64,000 nucleotides of DNA. Source: Clostridium sp. CS001 (lineage in GTDB: Bacteria; Bacillota; Clostridia; Clostridiales; Clostridiaceae). How positions within the stretch are numbered: the first letter of the stretch is position 1; each line of letters begins with the position of its first letter. The notes under the pieces are model-generated. The model made no database searches, was not told where the DNA came from, and saw nothing but the letters and a program-made list of their open reading frames with translations. Location: NCBI RefSeq assembly GCF_020443565.1, contig NZ_JAIZZN010000017.1:1-64000 (forward strand), written 5' to 3'. Shown here piece by piece: positions 18,958-30,015 of the stretch. A program made the position numbers and the translations under genes.

Positions 18958-19842
18958 ATGAGATTTGTTATTTTGACAGGATTATCAGGTGCTGGGAAAA
19001 CTCAAACTATAAGGAACCTAGAAGATTTAGGATTTTTTTGTGTGGATAATTTGCCACCTTCGTTAATCCCAAAGTTTGCAGAGGCCTGTTATCAAAGTAA
19101 TGGAAATATAGATAAGATTGCGTTAGTTATAGACATTAGGGGAGGAAAGTTCTTTGATGATTTATTCGGAAGTCTAACCTATCTAAAAGCAGAAGGATAT
19201 AAGTATGAAATACTGTTTTTAGAGGCCTCAGATGAAGCTCTTATTAAAAGATATAAGGAGACAAGGCGAAAACATCCATTAGCACCAGAAGGTAGAGTTT
19301 TAAATGGAATTGCTACAGAGAGGCGAAAACTTAAGGATGTACGTGAACGTGCTGACCATATTATTAATACAACTAAACTTTCTGCAAGAGAGCTTACAGA
19401 AGAAATAAACGATATTTATGGTGAAGAAGGTCAAATGGAAACTAAGATTATGATAACTGTGCTTTCTTTTGGATTTAAATATGGGATACCTATGGATTCA
19501 GATTTGGTATTTGATGTTAGGTTTTTACCAAATCCATATTATATTCCAGAACTTAAGCAGTTTTCAGGGAATGATAAACCTGTTAGAGATTATGTATTAG
19601 AGTTTGAGGGCACAAAAGTATTTATAGATAAACTTCAAGATATGCTAGAGTACCTCATCCCAAATTATAAAAAAGAGGGAAAAAGGCAGCTAATTGTTTC
19701 TATAGGCTGTACTGGGGGAAGACATAGGTCTGTAGCCATAGCTAATAGAATCCATGAAATATTAGATCGTAGTGGATATAGTGTTAATATAGATCACAGA
19801 GATATAAATGAAGATGTAAATCGAGGTGGCGGAAAGCTATGA
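18958..19842 (+). CDS. rapZ: RNase adapter / nucleotide-binding protein RapZ (YvcJ)
   Basis: A P-loop protein of 294 residues, the usual length for the family. Walker A GLSGAGKT is at 8-15 and the C-terminal half carries [10 protein letters not shown] and HRDINED. In E. coli RapZ senses glucosamine-6-phosphate and guides decay of the GlmZ RNA; in Bacillus YvcJ has nucleotide-binding activity and a less clear role. The gene overlaps yvcK by four bases (ATGA) and begins the conserved rapZ-yvcK-whiA cluster. AGGAGG precedes the ATG. Confidence 0.96.
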   Translation: MRFVILTGLSGAGKTQTIRNLEDLGFFCVDNLPPSLIPKFAEACYQSNGNIDKIALVIDIRGGKFFDDLFGSLTYLKAEGYKYEILFLEASDEALIKRYKETRRKHPLAPEGRVLNGIATERRKLKDVRERADHIINTTKLSARELTEEINDIYGEEGQMETKIMITVLSFGFKYGIPMDSDLVFDVRFLPNPYYIPELKQFSGNDKPVRDYVLEFEGTKVFIDKLQDMLEYLIPNYKKEGKRQLIVSIGCTGGRHRSVAIANRIHEILDRSGYSVNIDHRDINEDVNRGGGKL

Positions 19843-21191
19843 TGCCATGGCGAAAAGCTATAGCAAATAGGGCATCGCTTAAGTCTGGAATCAGTATAAA
19901 AAGATGGATTATCCTAGGTATTATGGGGTTGTTATTTTTGGTTTTCGGAGCTATTTTGTCTATAGATAAAAAAGATTTTTCTTTGCAAAGTATAGCAATT
20001 CCCATATTACTTATAGGAATTGGAGTTTTAAATATATATGTAGCAGCAGTTCAAGGTATTAAGTATTTTATTATATTGATAAATACAAGAAACTTAGAGG
20101 TGGCCATAAATTCGAAAAAATCAGGGAATTCACTGCAGGCTAAGAGATTGCTTGTAAAGGGACCTAAAATTGTAGTAATCGGAGGAGGTACTGGACTTGC
20201 AACTATGCTCCGAGGCTTAAAAAAATATACTAATAATATAACTGCAATAGTTACTGTAGCAGATGACGGTGGAGGATCCGGGGTTTTAAGAGAGGATTTA
20301 GGTATGCTCCCTCCTGGGGACATTAGAAATTGTATTTTAGCCTTAGCTGATACAGAGCCACTTATGGAGGAGTTACTACAGTATAGGTTTAAAGATGGAA
20401 GGCTAAAAGATCAAAGTTTTGGCAACTTGTTTTTAGCAGCAATGGATGGAATATCAAATAATTTCGAAGAGGCTGTTCAGAAGATGAGCTCGGTCCTGGC
20501 AGTTACAGGAAGGGTTATCCCTGTAACTTTAGATAATATGATTTTAAAGGCAAGACTTAAGAATGGAAGAGTGATCCAAGGAGAATCCAATATTCCGAAA
20601 GCTGCACTAGAGTATAATAGCGGTATTGATGAGGTTTTTATAGAACCAAAAGATGCTAAAGCAATTAAAGAAGCATTAATTGCTTTGAATGAAGCAGATG
20701 CAGTAATCCTAGGGCCGGGTAGCCTATATACTAGTATTATCCCCAATTTATTAGTAAGGGAAATAAGAGAGGCGTTGAATAAGACAAGAGCCTTAAGAAT
20801 TTATGTGTCAAATGTTATGACTCAACCAGGGGAAAGTGATAACTACACTGTATCCGATCATATAATGGCAATTAATAAACATGCTAAATGCAAAGTTATC
20901 GATTATGTTTTAGTAAACATAGGTACAATAAATAGTGACCTAGAAGAAAAATATCTTAAAGATAATTCTAATATAGTTAATATAAATGAAGAAGAAGTTA
21001 AAAAGCTAGGCATAGGGGTAATTAAAAGTGACCTTGTTAAAGTAAGGAAAGGCTATGTAAGGCATGATGAAAAAAAACTTGCTTCTATTTTGATTGAAAC
21101 AATTATGGAGAAAAAACTATTTTATGATAAAGAAAAAATAGTTGAGTACCTTTATTTATCAGAGAGGCTCAAGGAACATAAAAACAAATAA
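19839..21191 (+). CDS. yvcK: Gluconeogenesis factor YvcK/CofD-like with N-terminal membrane helices
   Basis: YvcK is a UDP-sugar-binding protein that links central carbon use to wall synthesis and PBP localisation. The 450-residue protein has two extra N-terminal hydrophobic helices, about 22-40 and 48-72, before the CofD-like core, which starts with [16 protein letters not shown] at about 110. [14 protein letters not shown] and [16 protein letters not shown] follow. The membrane extension is absent from Bacillus YvcK but occurs in clostridia. Its start overlaps the rapZ stop. Confidence 0.94.
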   Translation: MMPWRKAIANRASLKSGISIKRWIILGIMGLLFLVFGAILSIDKKDFSLQSIAIPILLIGIGVLNIYVAAVQGIKYFIILINTRNLEVAINSKKSGNSLQAKRLLVKGPKIVVIGGGTGLATMLRGLKKYTNNITAIVTVADDGGGSGVLREDLGMLPPGDIRNCILALADTEPLMEELLQYRFKDGRLKDQSFGNLFLAAMDGISNNFEEAVQKMSSVLAVTGRVIPVTLDNMILKARLKNGRVIQGESNIPKAALEYNSGIDEVFIEPKDAKAIKEALIALNEADAVILGPGSLYTSIIPNLLVREIREALNKTRALRIYVSNVMTQPGESDNYTVSDHIMAINKHAKCKVIDYVLVNIGTINSDLEEKYLKDNSNIVNINEEEVKKLGIGVIKSDLVKVRKGYVRHDEKKLASILIETIMEKKLFYDKEKIVEYLYLSERLKEHKNK

Positions 21192-21249
21192 TAAATTAAT
21201 ATTTGTTTTTACGTTTCTTTGGCAAATAAACATAATAAGGAGTAGAATA

Positions 21250-22200
21250 ATGTCATTTTCGTCTAAGGTTAAAAATGAAATTTGCAGATTTACAGAAATG
21301 AGTAAGAAAGAAGCCATGGCTGAACTGGCAGCTATAATGAAGGTAAGTGGAACTATCGGGCTAGGTTCAAATAAGCAAGTGAATTTTCAAATAACCACTG
21401 AAAACCCTGCAATAGCAAGGTTGATATTTAAGTTACTAAAGGAACATTTTGATATTCACGCTAGACTGTTAGTTAAGAGGAGTAATTCTCTTAAGAAAAA
21501 GAATGTTTATGTGGTTATAATTACAGAAGAAATGGGTGTCAAAGATCTGTTAAAGCAAGTAGCAGTATTAGAGGATGGCAACTTTTTTTCCATAGATTAT
21601 ACTATACCGGAAAGATTAATTGAAGCTGAAGAGTGCAGACGTAAATATATAAGAGGTGCTTTTTTAGGTGGTGGTAGCATTAGTAACCCAGAAAAAAACT
21701 ACCATGTAGAGTTTGTTACACATGATGAGGGTTATGCAGAGGAGTTATGCAGACTTATTAATAGTTATGGATTACTTTCAAAAATAATACAAAGAAAAAA
21801 TAGTTACGTGATTTACATTAAGGAAGGTGAGCAAATTGTGGATCTTCTTAATATAATTGGTGCACATAGTTCATTATTGTTCCTTGAAAATGTACGGATA
21901 ATGAAGGAAATGAGGAATAATGTAAATAGACTTGTAAATTGTGAAACTGCAAACCTTAGTAAAACAGTAAATGCTTCAGTAAGACAAGTAGAAAGCATTA
22001 AGTTAATACAAAAGGAAATTGGGTTTCAAAGATTGCCTAAAAACTTAAGAGAAATTGCGGAGCTAAGACTGGAATATCCAGATGAATCTTTAAAGGAACT
22101 AGGGGCAATTCTAGAACCACCAGTAGGTAAGTCTGGAATTAACCATAGACTCAGAAGAATAGAAAAAATAGCTGAAGAATTAAGGAAAGAAGGAAGGTAA
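21250..22200 (+). CDS. whiA: DNA-binding regulator WhiA
   Basis: WhiA has an inactive LAGLIDADG homing-endonuclease fold at the N-terminus and a helix-turn-helix at the C-terminus. It affects division and chromosome segregation in Gram-positives. The 316 residues include RKYIRGAFLGGGSISNP and the C-terminal YPDESLKELGAILEPPVGKSGINHRL. The frame is open from 21142, but that segment overlaps yvcK and looks non-coding. The ATG at 21250, with AAGGAG eight bases before it, is the likely start. Confidence 0.95.
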   Translation: MSFSSKVKNEICRFTEMSKKEAMAELAAIMKVSGTIGLGSNKQVNFQITTENPAIARLIFKLLKEHFDIHARLLVKRSNSLKKKNVYVVIITEEMGVKDLLKQVAVLEDGNFFSIDYTIPERLIEAEECRRKYIRGAFLGGGSISNPEKNYHVEFVTHDEGYAEELCRLINSYGLLSKIIQRKNSYVIYIKEGEQIVDLLNIIGAHSSLLFLENVRIMKEMRNNVNRLVNCETANLSKTVNASVRQVESIKLIQKEIGFQRLPKNLREIAELRLEYPDESLKELGAILEPPVGKSGINHRLRRIEKIAEELRKEGR

Positions 22201-22208
22201 AATATATA

Positions 22209-23513
22209 ATGTCGAAGCATGAAGAGATTATTAATTATATTCTTTCACTGCAGATTGGAACTAAGATTTCGGTAAGGGGTGTAAGCTCAGTGCTGGGGAT
22301 TAGTGATGGTACAGCATACAGAGCTATAAAAGAAGCTGAAGTTATGGGGATTGTAAACACTGTGCCTAGGGTCGGTACTGTTAGAGTTTCTAAGGTATCT
22401 AAAAAAAACATTGAGAGTCTTACCTATGCTGAAGTTGTAAGAATTCTTGATGCAAGAATATTGGGTGGAAAAGAAGGTATAAATAGAAGTTTAAATAAGT
22501 TCATAATAGGTGCAATGGCAGTAGACACAATAAATAATTATATAAAACCAGGATACTTACTTATTGTTGGGAATAGGGAAGAAGCGCAGGAGCTTGCACT
22601 TGAAAATGAAGCAGCAGTATTAATTACTGGAGGTTTTGATTGTAGTGAAAAGATAAAGGCTTTGGCAAATGAAAAGGATATTCCTATTTTATCCTCTACT
22701 TATGATACATTTACTACAGCAAGTATGATAAATAAGGCTATTTCTGAAAGTATGGTTAAAAAAGAAATAATTTTAGTGGAAGATGTTATGGAACCTGATG
22801 TGAAATATCTCAGGGGAAATGACACTATTGCTATTTGGAAAAAGCTACTATCAGAAAGCAATCATGAGAGATATCCTGTAGTTGATGAGAATATGAATCT
22901 TATTGGTATAGTTACTTTAAGAGACATACAGGGACATAATGATGATAATGAACTTATACATAAAATCATGAGTAAACAGCCTATAAGTGTAACACCTAAA
23001 ACAACTGTAGCTTATGCTGCTCATATTATGGGTTGGGATGGAATAAAGCTTTGCCCTGTACTTGATAAAAAAAGGCTTGTAGGAGTTTTAAGCATTGAAG
23101 ATGTTATAAAAGCCATGGAGTTTGCACTAAGACAACCTCAAGTATCAGAAACTATAGAGGATCTTATATTAAAGAATTTTAAATATAAGCGTGAGGGAGA
23201 TAAGATGCACTTTAACGGTGAGATTATTCCTCAGATGTTAGACCCTGTTGGAACGGCTTCTTGGAGTTCTTTGAATATGTTGTTGTCAACTATGGGAATA
23301 ATGGCTTTAAGACAAAATAATAATATTAATATTTCTGTAGATAGCATTATGGCATATTTCATGAAACCAGTACAAATGGGTAGTAATATAGATATAATTA
23401 CAGAAGTTGTGGATAAAGGTAGAAACTTTTCTAAGGTAGAAATTAGTATGTACAATAGTAAAAAAGAAGCTGTAGCAAAGGCTATGATTTCTGCCAAGGT
23501 ATTTAGTAAATAA
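22209..23513 (+). CDS. ytoI: DRTGG/CBS/hotdog-domain regulator, YtoI-like
   Basis: A 434-residue multidomain protein: an N-terminal winged-helix-like segment (about 15-60), a DRTGG domain (about 70-185), two CBS domains (about 190-310) that probably bind an adenine nucleotide, and a C-terminal hotdog domain (about 330-430). This is the architecture of Bacillus YtoI, which also lies near dnaE, pfkA and pyk. The function is unknown; the domain set suggests a ligand-sensing regulator. It follows whiA by eight bases, so it is likely cotranscribed. Confidence 0.88.
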   Translation: MSKHEEIINYILSLQIGTKISVRGVSSVLGISDGTAYRAIKEAEVMGIVNTVPRVGTVRVSKVSKKNIESLTYAEVVRILDARILGGKEGINRSLNKFIIGAMAVDTINNYIKPGYLLIVGNREEAQELALENEAAVLITGGFDCSEKIKALANEKDIPILSSTYDTFTTASMINKAISESMVKKEIILVEDVMEPDVKYLRGNDTIAIWKKLLSESNHERYPVVDENMNLIGIVTLRDIQGHNDDNELIHKIMSKQPISVTPKTTVAYAAHIMGWDGIKLCPVLDKKRLVGVLSIEDVIKAMEFALRQPQVSETIEDLILKNFKYKREGDKMHFNGEIIPQMLDPVGTASWSSLNMLLSTMGIMALRQNNNINISVDSIMAYFMKPVQMGSNIDIITEVVDKGRNFSKVEISMYNSKKEAVAKAMISAKVFSK

Positions 23514-23606
23514 CAAGTCTTTTTAGTGGTGGATTAATAGGTTTAAATTGTGGAGTCATTTACTGTTACCTGTGGATAAATATAGCGTTTAAAGGGAAGT
23601 GAAAAT

Positions 23607-25716
23607 GTGAACCAAGAATTAGAAAAAGAAGACCTGGGAAGTTTTGTCCATCTTCATGTTCATACAGAGTATAGCCTTCTTGATGGTTCAGGCAAGATTA
23701 AAGAGCTTTTAGCTAAAACAAAGGAACTTGGCATGAAGAGTATTGCAATAACAGACCATGGAGCAATGTACGGCTGTGTTGAGTTCTACAAACAGGCGAA
23801 GGAGCAAGGAATTAAGCCAATCATAGGTTGTGAAATATATGTAGCAGCTAAAGATATGAATATAAAGCAAGTGGATAGGGAAAATGAAACTCACCACTTA
23901 GTGCTTTTAGTTAAGAATGCGATAGGTTATGAAAACTTAATGCAGATAGTATCTGCTGCATCAATTAAGGGTTTTTATTATAAACCTAGAGTTGATTATG
24001 AGTTTTTGGCAAGATTTAGTGAAGGAATAATTGCTAGTAGTGCTTGTCTTGGTGGCGAGATTCAGAGTCATCTTCTACGGGATAATTATGAAAAAGCCAA
24101 GGAAATAGCTTTAAAGTATAGAGAGATATTTAAAGATGGTTTCTACTTAGAATTACAATATCACGGTATGGAGGATCAGCTTAAGGTTAATGATCTTTTA
24201 GTGGAATTATCAAAAGATACTGGAATACCACTAATTTGCACCAATGATACTCACTATATTAATCAAGAAGATGCCAAGGCTCATGATGTTCTTCTTTGCA
24301 TTCAAACGGCAAAAACTGTGGATGAAGAAAATAGAATGAGGTACCCTTCTGATGAGTTTTACCTAAAATCTCCAGGCGAAATGCAAAAATCCTTTGCTTA
24401 TGTTAAAGAAGCTCTAAGTAATACGGTGAAAATTGCAGAGCAGTGTAACTTTGATTATGAATTTCATGTATCAAAACTACCAAAGTTTCCACTGCCAGAT
24501 GGTGTGGACCCTTATGATTATCTAAGGGAAATTTGCTACCAGGGAATGATCGAGAGGTATAAGGTTTTTAGTTGCTTATTATCTAATCAATTTTCAATAG
24601 AAGCTGTAAACGAAATAGCTAAAGGAAATATTGACGCCAAAGAGTATGTAGACAGGCTTGAATATGAACTTAATATTATAAAACAAATGGGATACATAGA
24701 TTACTTTCTTATAGTATGGGATTTTATAAAGTTTGCAGTAGAACATGATATCCCAACGGGGCCAGGTCGTGGTTCTGCAGCAGGATCTATAGTTGCCTTC
24801 GCTTTAAATATAACTAAAATTGATCCAATTAAATATAGCTTGATTTTTGAGAGGTTTTTGAACCCAGAGAGGGTATCAATGCCAGATATAGATTCGGATT
24901 TCTGTTACGAAGGCAGGCAGGCTGTAATTGATTATGTAGTGGATAAATACGGGTCAGATAATGTATCGCAAATTATAACCTTTGGAACAATGGCCCCTAG
25001 GGCTTGTATAAGAGATGTAGGAAGGGCTATGAATTATTCCTATGCAGAGGTAGACAAGATTGCTAAGATGATACCATCTGTGCTTAATATAAGCATAGAT
25101 AAAGCTCTTGAAATGAATGCTGAGCTTAGGGGTCTTTATGAAGACGATACACGTGTGGAAGCACTTATTGATATTGCAAAAGCCTTAGAGGGACTTCCAA
25201 GGCATAGTTCCACTCATGCAGCGGGTGTAGTTATTGCATCTAAGCCTTTAGTAAACTATGTCCCTCTTCAGAAAAATGATGAAATGATAGTAACACAGTT
25301 TCCCATGGGAACATTAGAGGAGCTTGGCCTTTTAAAGATGGATTTCCTAGGGCTTAGAACTTTAACAGTAATGAGGGATTGTGTGAAGCTCATAAAACAA
25401 AATAGAAAAGTGGATATTGACATAGATGATTTGGACATTGAAGACCACAAAGTTTACAAGATGATTGGAGAAGGAAAAACTGTAGGTATATTTCAACTAG
25501 AATCTGCAGGAATGACTAGCTTTATGAAAGAACTTAAGCCAGACAATTTAGAGGATATTATTGCTGGAATAAGTTTATATAGACCAGGTCCTATGGCAGA
25601 AATTCCACGTTATATAAGAAATAAAAATAGCATGGATAAGGTGGAATATGAAACACCTCAGTTAGAGGATATACTTGGAGTTACCTATGGAGTAATGGTT
25701 TATCAAGAACAGGTTA
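23607..25716 (+). CDS. dnaE: DNA polymerase III subunit alpha DnaE, exon 1 (interrupted by group II intron)
   Basis: Codons 1-703 and the first base of codon 704 of a DnaE-type replicative polymerase. The PHP domain starts with HLHVHTEYS at 15-23. The palm carries the catalytic aspartates Asp427 and Asp429 (PDIDSDF) and Asp579 (KMDFLGL). The exon ends inside VMVYQEQV, immediately before the intron GTGCGAC. Without splicing, translation would read eight more codons to a TAG at 25740, giving a 711-residue protein without fingers, OB-fold and clamp-binding parts. The start is GTG at 23607, preceded by AGGGAAG. Joining to exon 2 at 28495 gives a 1190-residue protein. Confidence 0.95.
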
Positions 25717-26485
25717 GTGCGACACGTTTCGCAAAAAGATAGAAATATCGAAGATGTGACAGTTAGAGAAATCTAATTAGAACTTATAATTTGAAGAGTA
25801 GAATGAAGGAGTAACGCCCTGAAATGCTCTCTCTAATAGTCCCCACATGCATGAGAAGTTGAATATTCAATTGTATGAAGCTGGGTAAGGCAGGTTGAAA
25901 ATTACCCTAACAGAAAAGCTCATTGTTACAACGTCGTTGGAATAATAAGTGGTGCTGAGGAAAATAGCATAGAGATATGTGAAGTAATCTATAGACCGAG
26001 AGGCTATAAAATATCTATGGTGAGAATGTATTAGTAAATACTGACGAACTTCCGAATGTACGGGTCCTGAGTTCTAAGTAGTAGAAATGCTACAGCCCCT
26101 TGTGGGGAGTTAGTGAGGTTGAGTAAGATTTTGCTTTATGAAAGACCTTATAGTGTTACAGGCACTATCAAGCTAACGGGCTTAAAGGAAGCACCTAAAG
26201 ATATATGTAAAGCTAAAATTATAGGAACGTGGAAAGCTTGAAACATGGAGGAAATTCAATCCCTATGAAATGTTGATAAGGAAAAACGAAATTTGTTATA
26301 ACTTATCTTAATTCAAGTGATAGTGAAGCCATAGTACTGATGAAACAGGGATAATAAACTGCGGAGGAATGGGCTTTAGTCGGATTATATAATAATTAAA
26401 ATATAACATTATTATCAAAATTGATAATTTCAAAGGTTCGAGTAAGACTAAGAGAATGTACTGTCAAAACTACAATTGATGGGAC

Positions 26486-28351
26486 GTGACTTTGATAGAT
26501 AGAATTCAAGATAAAAAGAAAAAGGATACACTTAGATATAATGAATACTATGGAACTCAGAAAATATTTGATGAATTGTATGCGAAGGCTAAAAGAAATG
26601 AAAATTTCTATAAGTTATATGACCTCATCATAAGTGAGGAAAACATTTTATTGGCATATAGAACACTTAAATCAAATAAAGGAAGTACAACAAAGGGAAG
26701 TAATCCACATACTATTAGAGATATAAAACTGTGGAGTGAGCTTGAAATAGTTGAATATGTCAGAAAAAGACTAAGCAACTATCAACCGCAACCAGTTAGA
26801 AGAATCTTTATACCAAAGCATGATGGAAAAATGCGACCTTTAGGAATACCAACAATAGAGGACAGAATTATTCAACAGTGTATCAAACAGGTATTGGAAC
26901 CTATATGTGAAGCAAAATTTTATGATTACAGCTTTGGATTTAGACCAAATAGAAGTGCCAAACATGCAATAGCAAGATGTTATCACTTAATGCAAAGAGC
27001 TGACTTACATTACGTTGTAGATATAGACCTAAAAGGATTTTTTGATAATGTAAATCATAGTAAGCTCCTAAAACAGATGTATAGTTTAGGCATTAAGGAT
27101 AAAAAGGTAATAAGTATAATATCGAAAATGTTAAAGTGTGAAGTAGTTGGAGAAGGAAAACAAGAAAGAGGTACACCACAGGGCGGAATACTAAGCCCGT
27201 TATTATCAAATATCGTTTTAAACGAATTGGATTGGTGGATTGATTCTCAATTCTATGGAATACCAACAAAACATGAATATAGTTGTCAACTATCACATGG
27301 AAGGGCACTCAAAGGAACAAATCTAAAGGAAATGCATATCGTTAGATATGCGGATGACTTTAAAGTATTTTGTAGAGATTATAAAACCGCTTGTAAAATT
27401 AAAATAGCAATCACAGAATGGTTAAAAGATAGACTTAAACTTGAAATTAATGAGGAAAAGTCTAAGATTGTTAATTTAAGAGAATCCTATTCTGAATTTT
27501 TAGGACTTAAAATGAAGGTTCATAGAAAAGGAATAAAACATTACAATGGTAATGAAAAAGAAAAGTACACAATTAAAAGTTGTGTATCAAATAAAGCGGT
27601 TAACAACTTAACAGTTAAAATCAAAAGACATATTAAAGTTATCCAACACTCAGAAAAACCAAAGGCAGAATTAGCAAAGTTAAATCAAATGCTATTTGGA
27701 TATCATAATTATTATGACAGTGCTTCTCATGTATGTAAGAGTTTTCATATTATTGAATTCAATGTGCTTAAATATATGAAAAATAGACTCAAACCTTTTG
27801 CAACAGAAAGTGGAACAAAGAATAAAGTGGTTGAAAAGTATTATGGAGATAGTAAAGCTATCAAGTATTATTGTAAATATGCATTAATACCAATATCATA
27901 TATAAAGATGAGACCTCCAATGCAATTTAAACAAGAAACTTGTGACTACACTGAAAAGGGTAGGAAGTTAGTACATGACTATTTAAAACTAACAATAACA
28001 AGTAGAATAGCAGATATGATGAGGTATTTCTCTAAAAATGATAGTGTTGAATACAATGATAATAGAATATCAGTATTTTCAGCACAAAATGGTCAATGTG
28101 CAATTACAAAATGGGTTCTTAAAACATTTCATTTTCATTGTCACCATAAAACCCCTAAACACTTAGGTGGCGATGACAGTTATCAAAACTTAGTAATAGT
28201 CGAAGGTAGAGTACATAGGCTAATACATGCAGTCGATGAGAAACTGATTGAAAAATTAATAAAAGAACTTGGACTTGAAGCAAATCAAATTAAGAAAGTA
28301 AACCAATATAGAAAACTTTGTGAACTACAAGAAATTAATGTTGCAGGATAA
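26486..28351 (+). CDS. ltrA: Group II intron reverse transcriptase/maturase with HNH endonuclease domain (LtrA type)
   Basis: This 621-residue protein is encoded in domain IV of the dnaE intron. The reverse transcriptase core has RPLGIPTIEDRIIQ at about 117-130, the palm segment VVDIDLKGFFDNV at 177-189, RGTPQGGILSPLLSN at 228-242 and the catalytic YADD at 288-291. A maturase (domain X) region follows at about 360-480. A C-terminal HNH-like domain (His-Cys-His-His near 564 and HLGGDDSYQNL) would cut target DNA. All parts look intact, so the intron may still be mobile and help its own splicing. The start is taken as GTG at 26486; the ribosome-binding site is weak. Confidence 0.93.
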   Translation: MTLIDRIQDKKKKDTLRYNEYYGTQKIFDELYAKAKRNENFYKLYDLIISEENILLAYRTLKSNKGSTTKGSNPHTIRDIKLWSELEIVEYVRKRLSNYQPQPVRRIFIPKHDGKMRPLGIPTIEDRIIQQCIKQVLEPICEAKFYDYSFGFRPNRSAKHAIARCYHLMQRADLHYVVDIDLKGFFDNVNHSKLLKQMYSLGIKDKKVISIISKMLKCEVVGEGKQERGTPQGGILSPLLSNIVLNELDWWIDSQFYGIPTKHEYSCQLSHGRALKGTNLKEMHIVRYADDFKVFCRDYKTACKIKIAITEWLKDRLKLEINEEKSKIVNLRESYSEFLGLKMKVHRKGIKHYNGNEKEKYTIKSCVSNKAVNNLTVKIKRHIKVIQHSEKPKAELAKLNQMLFGYHNYYDSASHVCKSFHIIEFNVLKYMKNRLKPFATESGTKNKVVEKYYGDSKAIKYYCKYALIPISYIKMRPPMQFKQETCDYTEKGRKLVHDYLKLTITSRIADMMRYFSKNDSVEYNDNRISVFSAQNGQCAITKWVLKTFHFHCHHKTPKHLGGDDSYQNLVIVEGRVHRLIHAVDEKLIEKLIKELGLEANQIKKVNQYRKLCELQEINVAG

Positions 28352-28410
28352 ATTATAAAATCTTGAATATATCTTAATGTTAATTATTAAATTATTATAT
28401 GTCCGATGGA

Positions 28411-28494
28411 ACGCCGTATGAGTAGGAAACTCTCATGTACGGTGTGAAGTGGGGGAAAAGGTGGAGATAATCTCAAAACCTTACCTATCACTAT
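28411..28494 (+). ncRNA. Intron catalytic domain V and branch-point domain VI
   Basis: The 35-nt domain V hairpin (28411-28445) and domain VI (28448-28492) end the intron. The stem GAGA-TAA-TCTC forms the tip of domain VI, and the bulged A at 28487 is the predicted lariat branch nucleotide. Confidence 0.85.
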
Positions 28495-29957
28495 TGGAAA
28501 TTGTTCGAAAGCTTGCTGGATATTCCATGGGTAGATCAGATCTAGTGCGTCGTGCTATGTCTAAAAAGAAACACAAGGTCATGGAAGAAGAGCGCTACAA
28601 CTTTATTCATGGAATAGTTGGAATAGATGGCACCATAGAAGTGGAGGGGTGCCTACGTAATGGGATTACGGAGGAAGCAGCAAACCGGATATTTGATCAG
28701 ATGATGGATTTTGCTTCCTATGCTTTCAATAAATCCCATGCAGCAGCCTATGCAGTTGTAGGTTATCAAACAGCATACTTAATGTGTTATTACCCTACAG
28801 AATTTATAGCCGCTATGCTAAATAGTATAAAAGGTAGTAGTGAGAAAGTAGCCTTTTATACTAGATATGCGGACCAAATTGGTATTCAAGTTTTACCACC
28901 TAGTATAAATGAAAGTTTTGCAGGGTTTACTGTAAAGGGGGATACTATAAGATTTGGGCTCACAGCTATAAAGAATGTTGGGGCAAATGTAATAGATACT
29001 ATTGTAAAAAGCCGAGAGGAAAAAGGCGATTTCACTGGATTCATGGATTTTTGCAATAAGATAGATACCTCTTGTGTAAGCAAAAGAGCAGTAGAAAGTC
29101 TTATTAAGGCTGGAGCATTTGATGATTTTAAGGTTTATAGGTCTAAGCTACTAGCAATCTATGAGAAAGTATTAGATGGAGTAAACAACGATAGGAAGAG
29201 GAATGTTTCAGGACAAATAAATCTATTTTTAGATTTTGATAATGATTATGATAATTTTGAAATAGAGTATCCAAATATTAAAGAATTTAAAAAGAAACAT
29301 ATTTTAGCAATGGAAAAAGAAATGACAGGAATATACTTGTCTGGACATCCACTAGATGATTATGAAGAGACCTTAAAGATTCAGACCAATACAAGAATAT
29401 CTGATATTTTAGTGGAGGAAAGCCTTGAAGAAGGTAATGATTTACTAAGTGAAAGCTTTAAACTTAAAGATGGTGATAATGTTATCATTGGAGGAATAAT
29501 ATCAACGGTTACAAGGAAAGTTACTAAGAATAATGCAATGATGGCCTTTATTAATCTTGAGGATTTATACGCTAGTGTTGAGGTAATAGTTTTTCCTAAG
29601 ACCTTTGAAAAATATAAGTCCTTAATAGAAGAGGATGAAATAATAATAATAAAGGGAAGAGTAAGTATCAGGGAAGAGGAACAACCCAAAATATTATGTG
29701 AAGATATTAAACCATTATTAAAGATTAATAGTGAAAAGATTTATATCTTGATAGAAAATGAATCTATGATGAAGGATGCCCTAAAAAAACTAAAACAGAA
29801 TTTGACCATATATAGAGGAAACACCCCTGTATACCTTTGTACAAAGGAGCCAAGAAAGATGTATGTTGTAGATAAGGGTTTATGGCTCAGCGAGGAAACA
29901 GATACTATGGAAATGCTTCGAGGTGTATTCGGAAAAGATAATATAAAAATACAATAA
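28495..29957 (+). CDS. dnaE: DNA polymerase III subunit alpha DnaE, exon 2
   Basis: This encodes the last two bases of codon 704 and the remainder of the 1190-residue DnaE. It begins in the fingers region (MEIVRKLAGYSMGRSDLVRRAMSKKK) and continues with NKSHAAAYAVVGYQTAYL, helix-hairpin-helix sequence (IKNVGANVIDTI), and an OB-fold (DGDNVIIGGIISTVTRK...). The open frame also runs upstream into intron domain VI, but those codons are not DnaE. No internal start with a ribosome-binding site is evident, so exon 2 probably has no function without splicing. It is followed by a terminator. Confidence 0.94.
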
Positions 29958-29978
29958 GGCTTTTGCCTATGATAAATT

Positions 29979-30015
29979 TAAACATGGGAGAAATATTTTC
30001 TTCCATGTTTATTAA
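29979..30015 (+). terminator. Rho-independent terminator after dnaE
   Basis: TAAACATGG / CCATGTTTA arms with a T-rich tail. Confidence 0.7.

Larger units (their letters stand above)
25717..28494 (+). mobile_element. Complete group II intron inserted in dnaE
   Basis: A 2778-bp intron. The 5' end is GTGCGAC, matching the group II consensus GUGYG. Domain V is at 28411-28445 (ACGCCGTATGAGT...CATGTACGGTGT). Domain VI is at 28448-28492, with AGTG / CACT and AAGGT / ACCTT arms and an unpaired A at 28487, eight bases from the 3' end, as expected for the branch point. It ends in AT (AY rule). Fusing 25716 to 28495 yields GTT-ATG-GAA-ATT (V-M-E-I-V-R-K-L-A-G), the expected DnaE sequence, so both ends are fixed by the protein. 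About 770 bases of structured RNA (domains I-III and part of IV) precede the encoded protein. It lies in the sense orientation. Confidence 0.95.

Noticed and set aside
25717-26485. dnaE frame break read as a simple frameshift or pseudogene
   Set aside because: The insert has the 5' and 3' signatures of a group II intron, encodes an RT, and exact removal restores the frame and the conserved residues, so decay is not the explanation.
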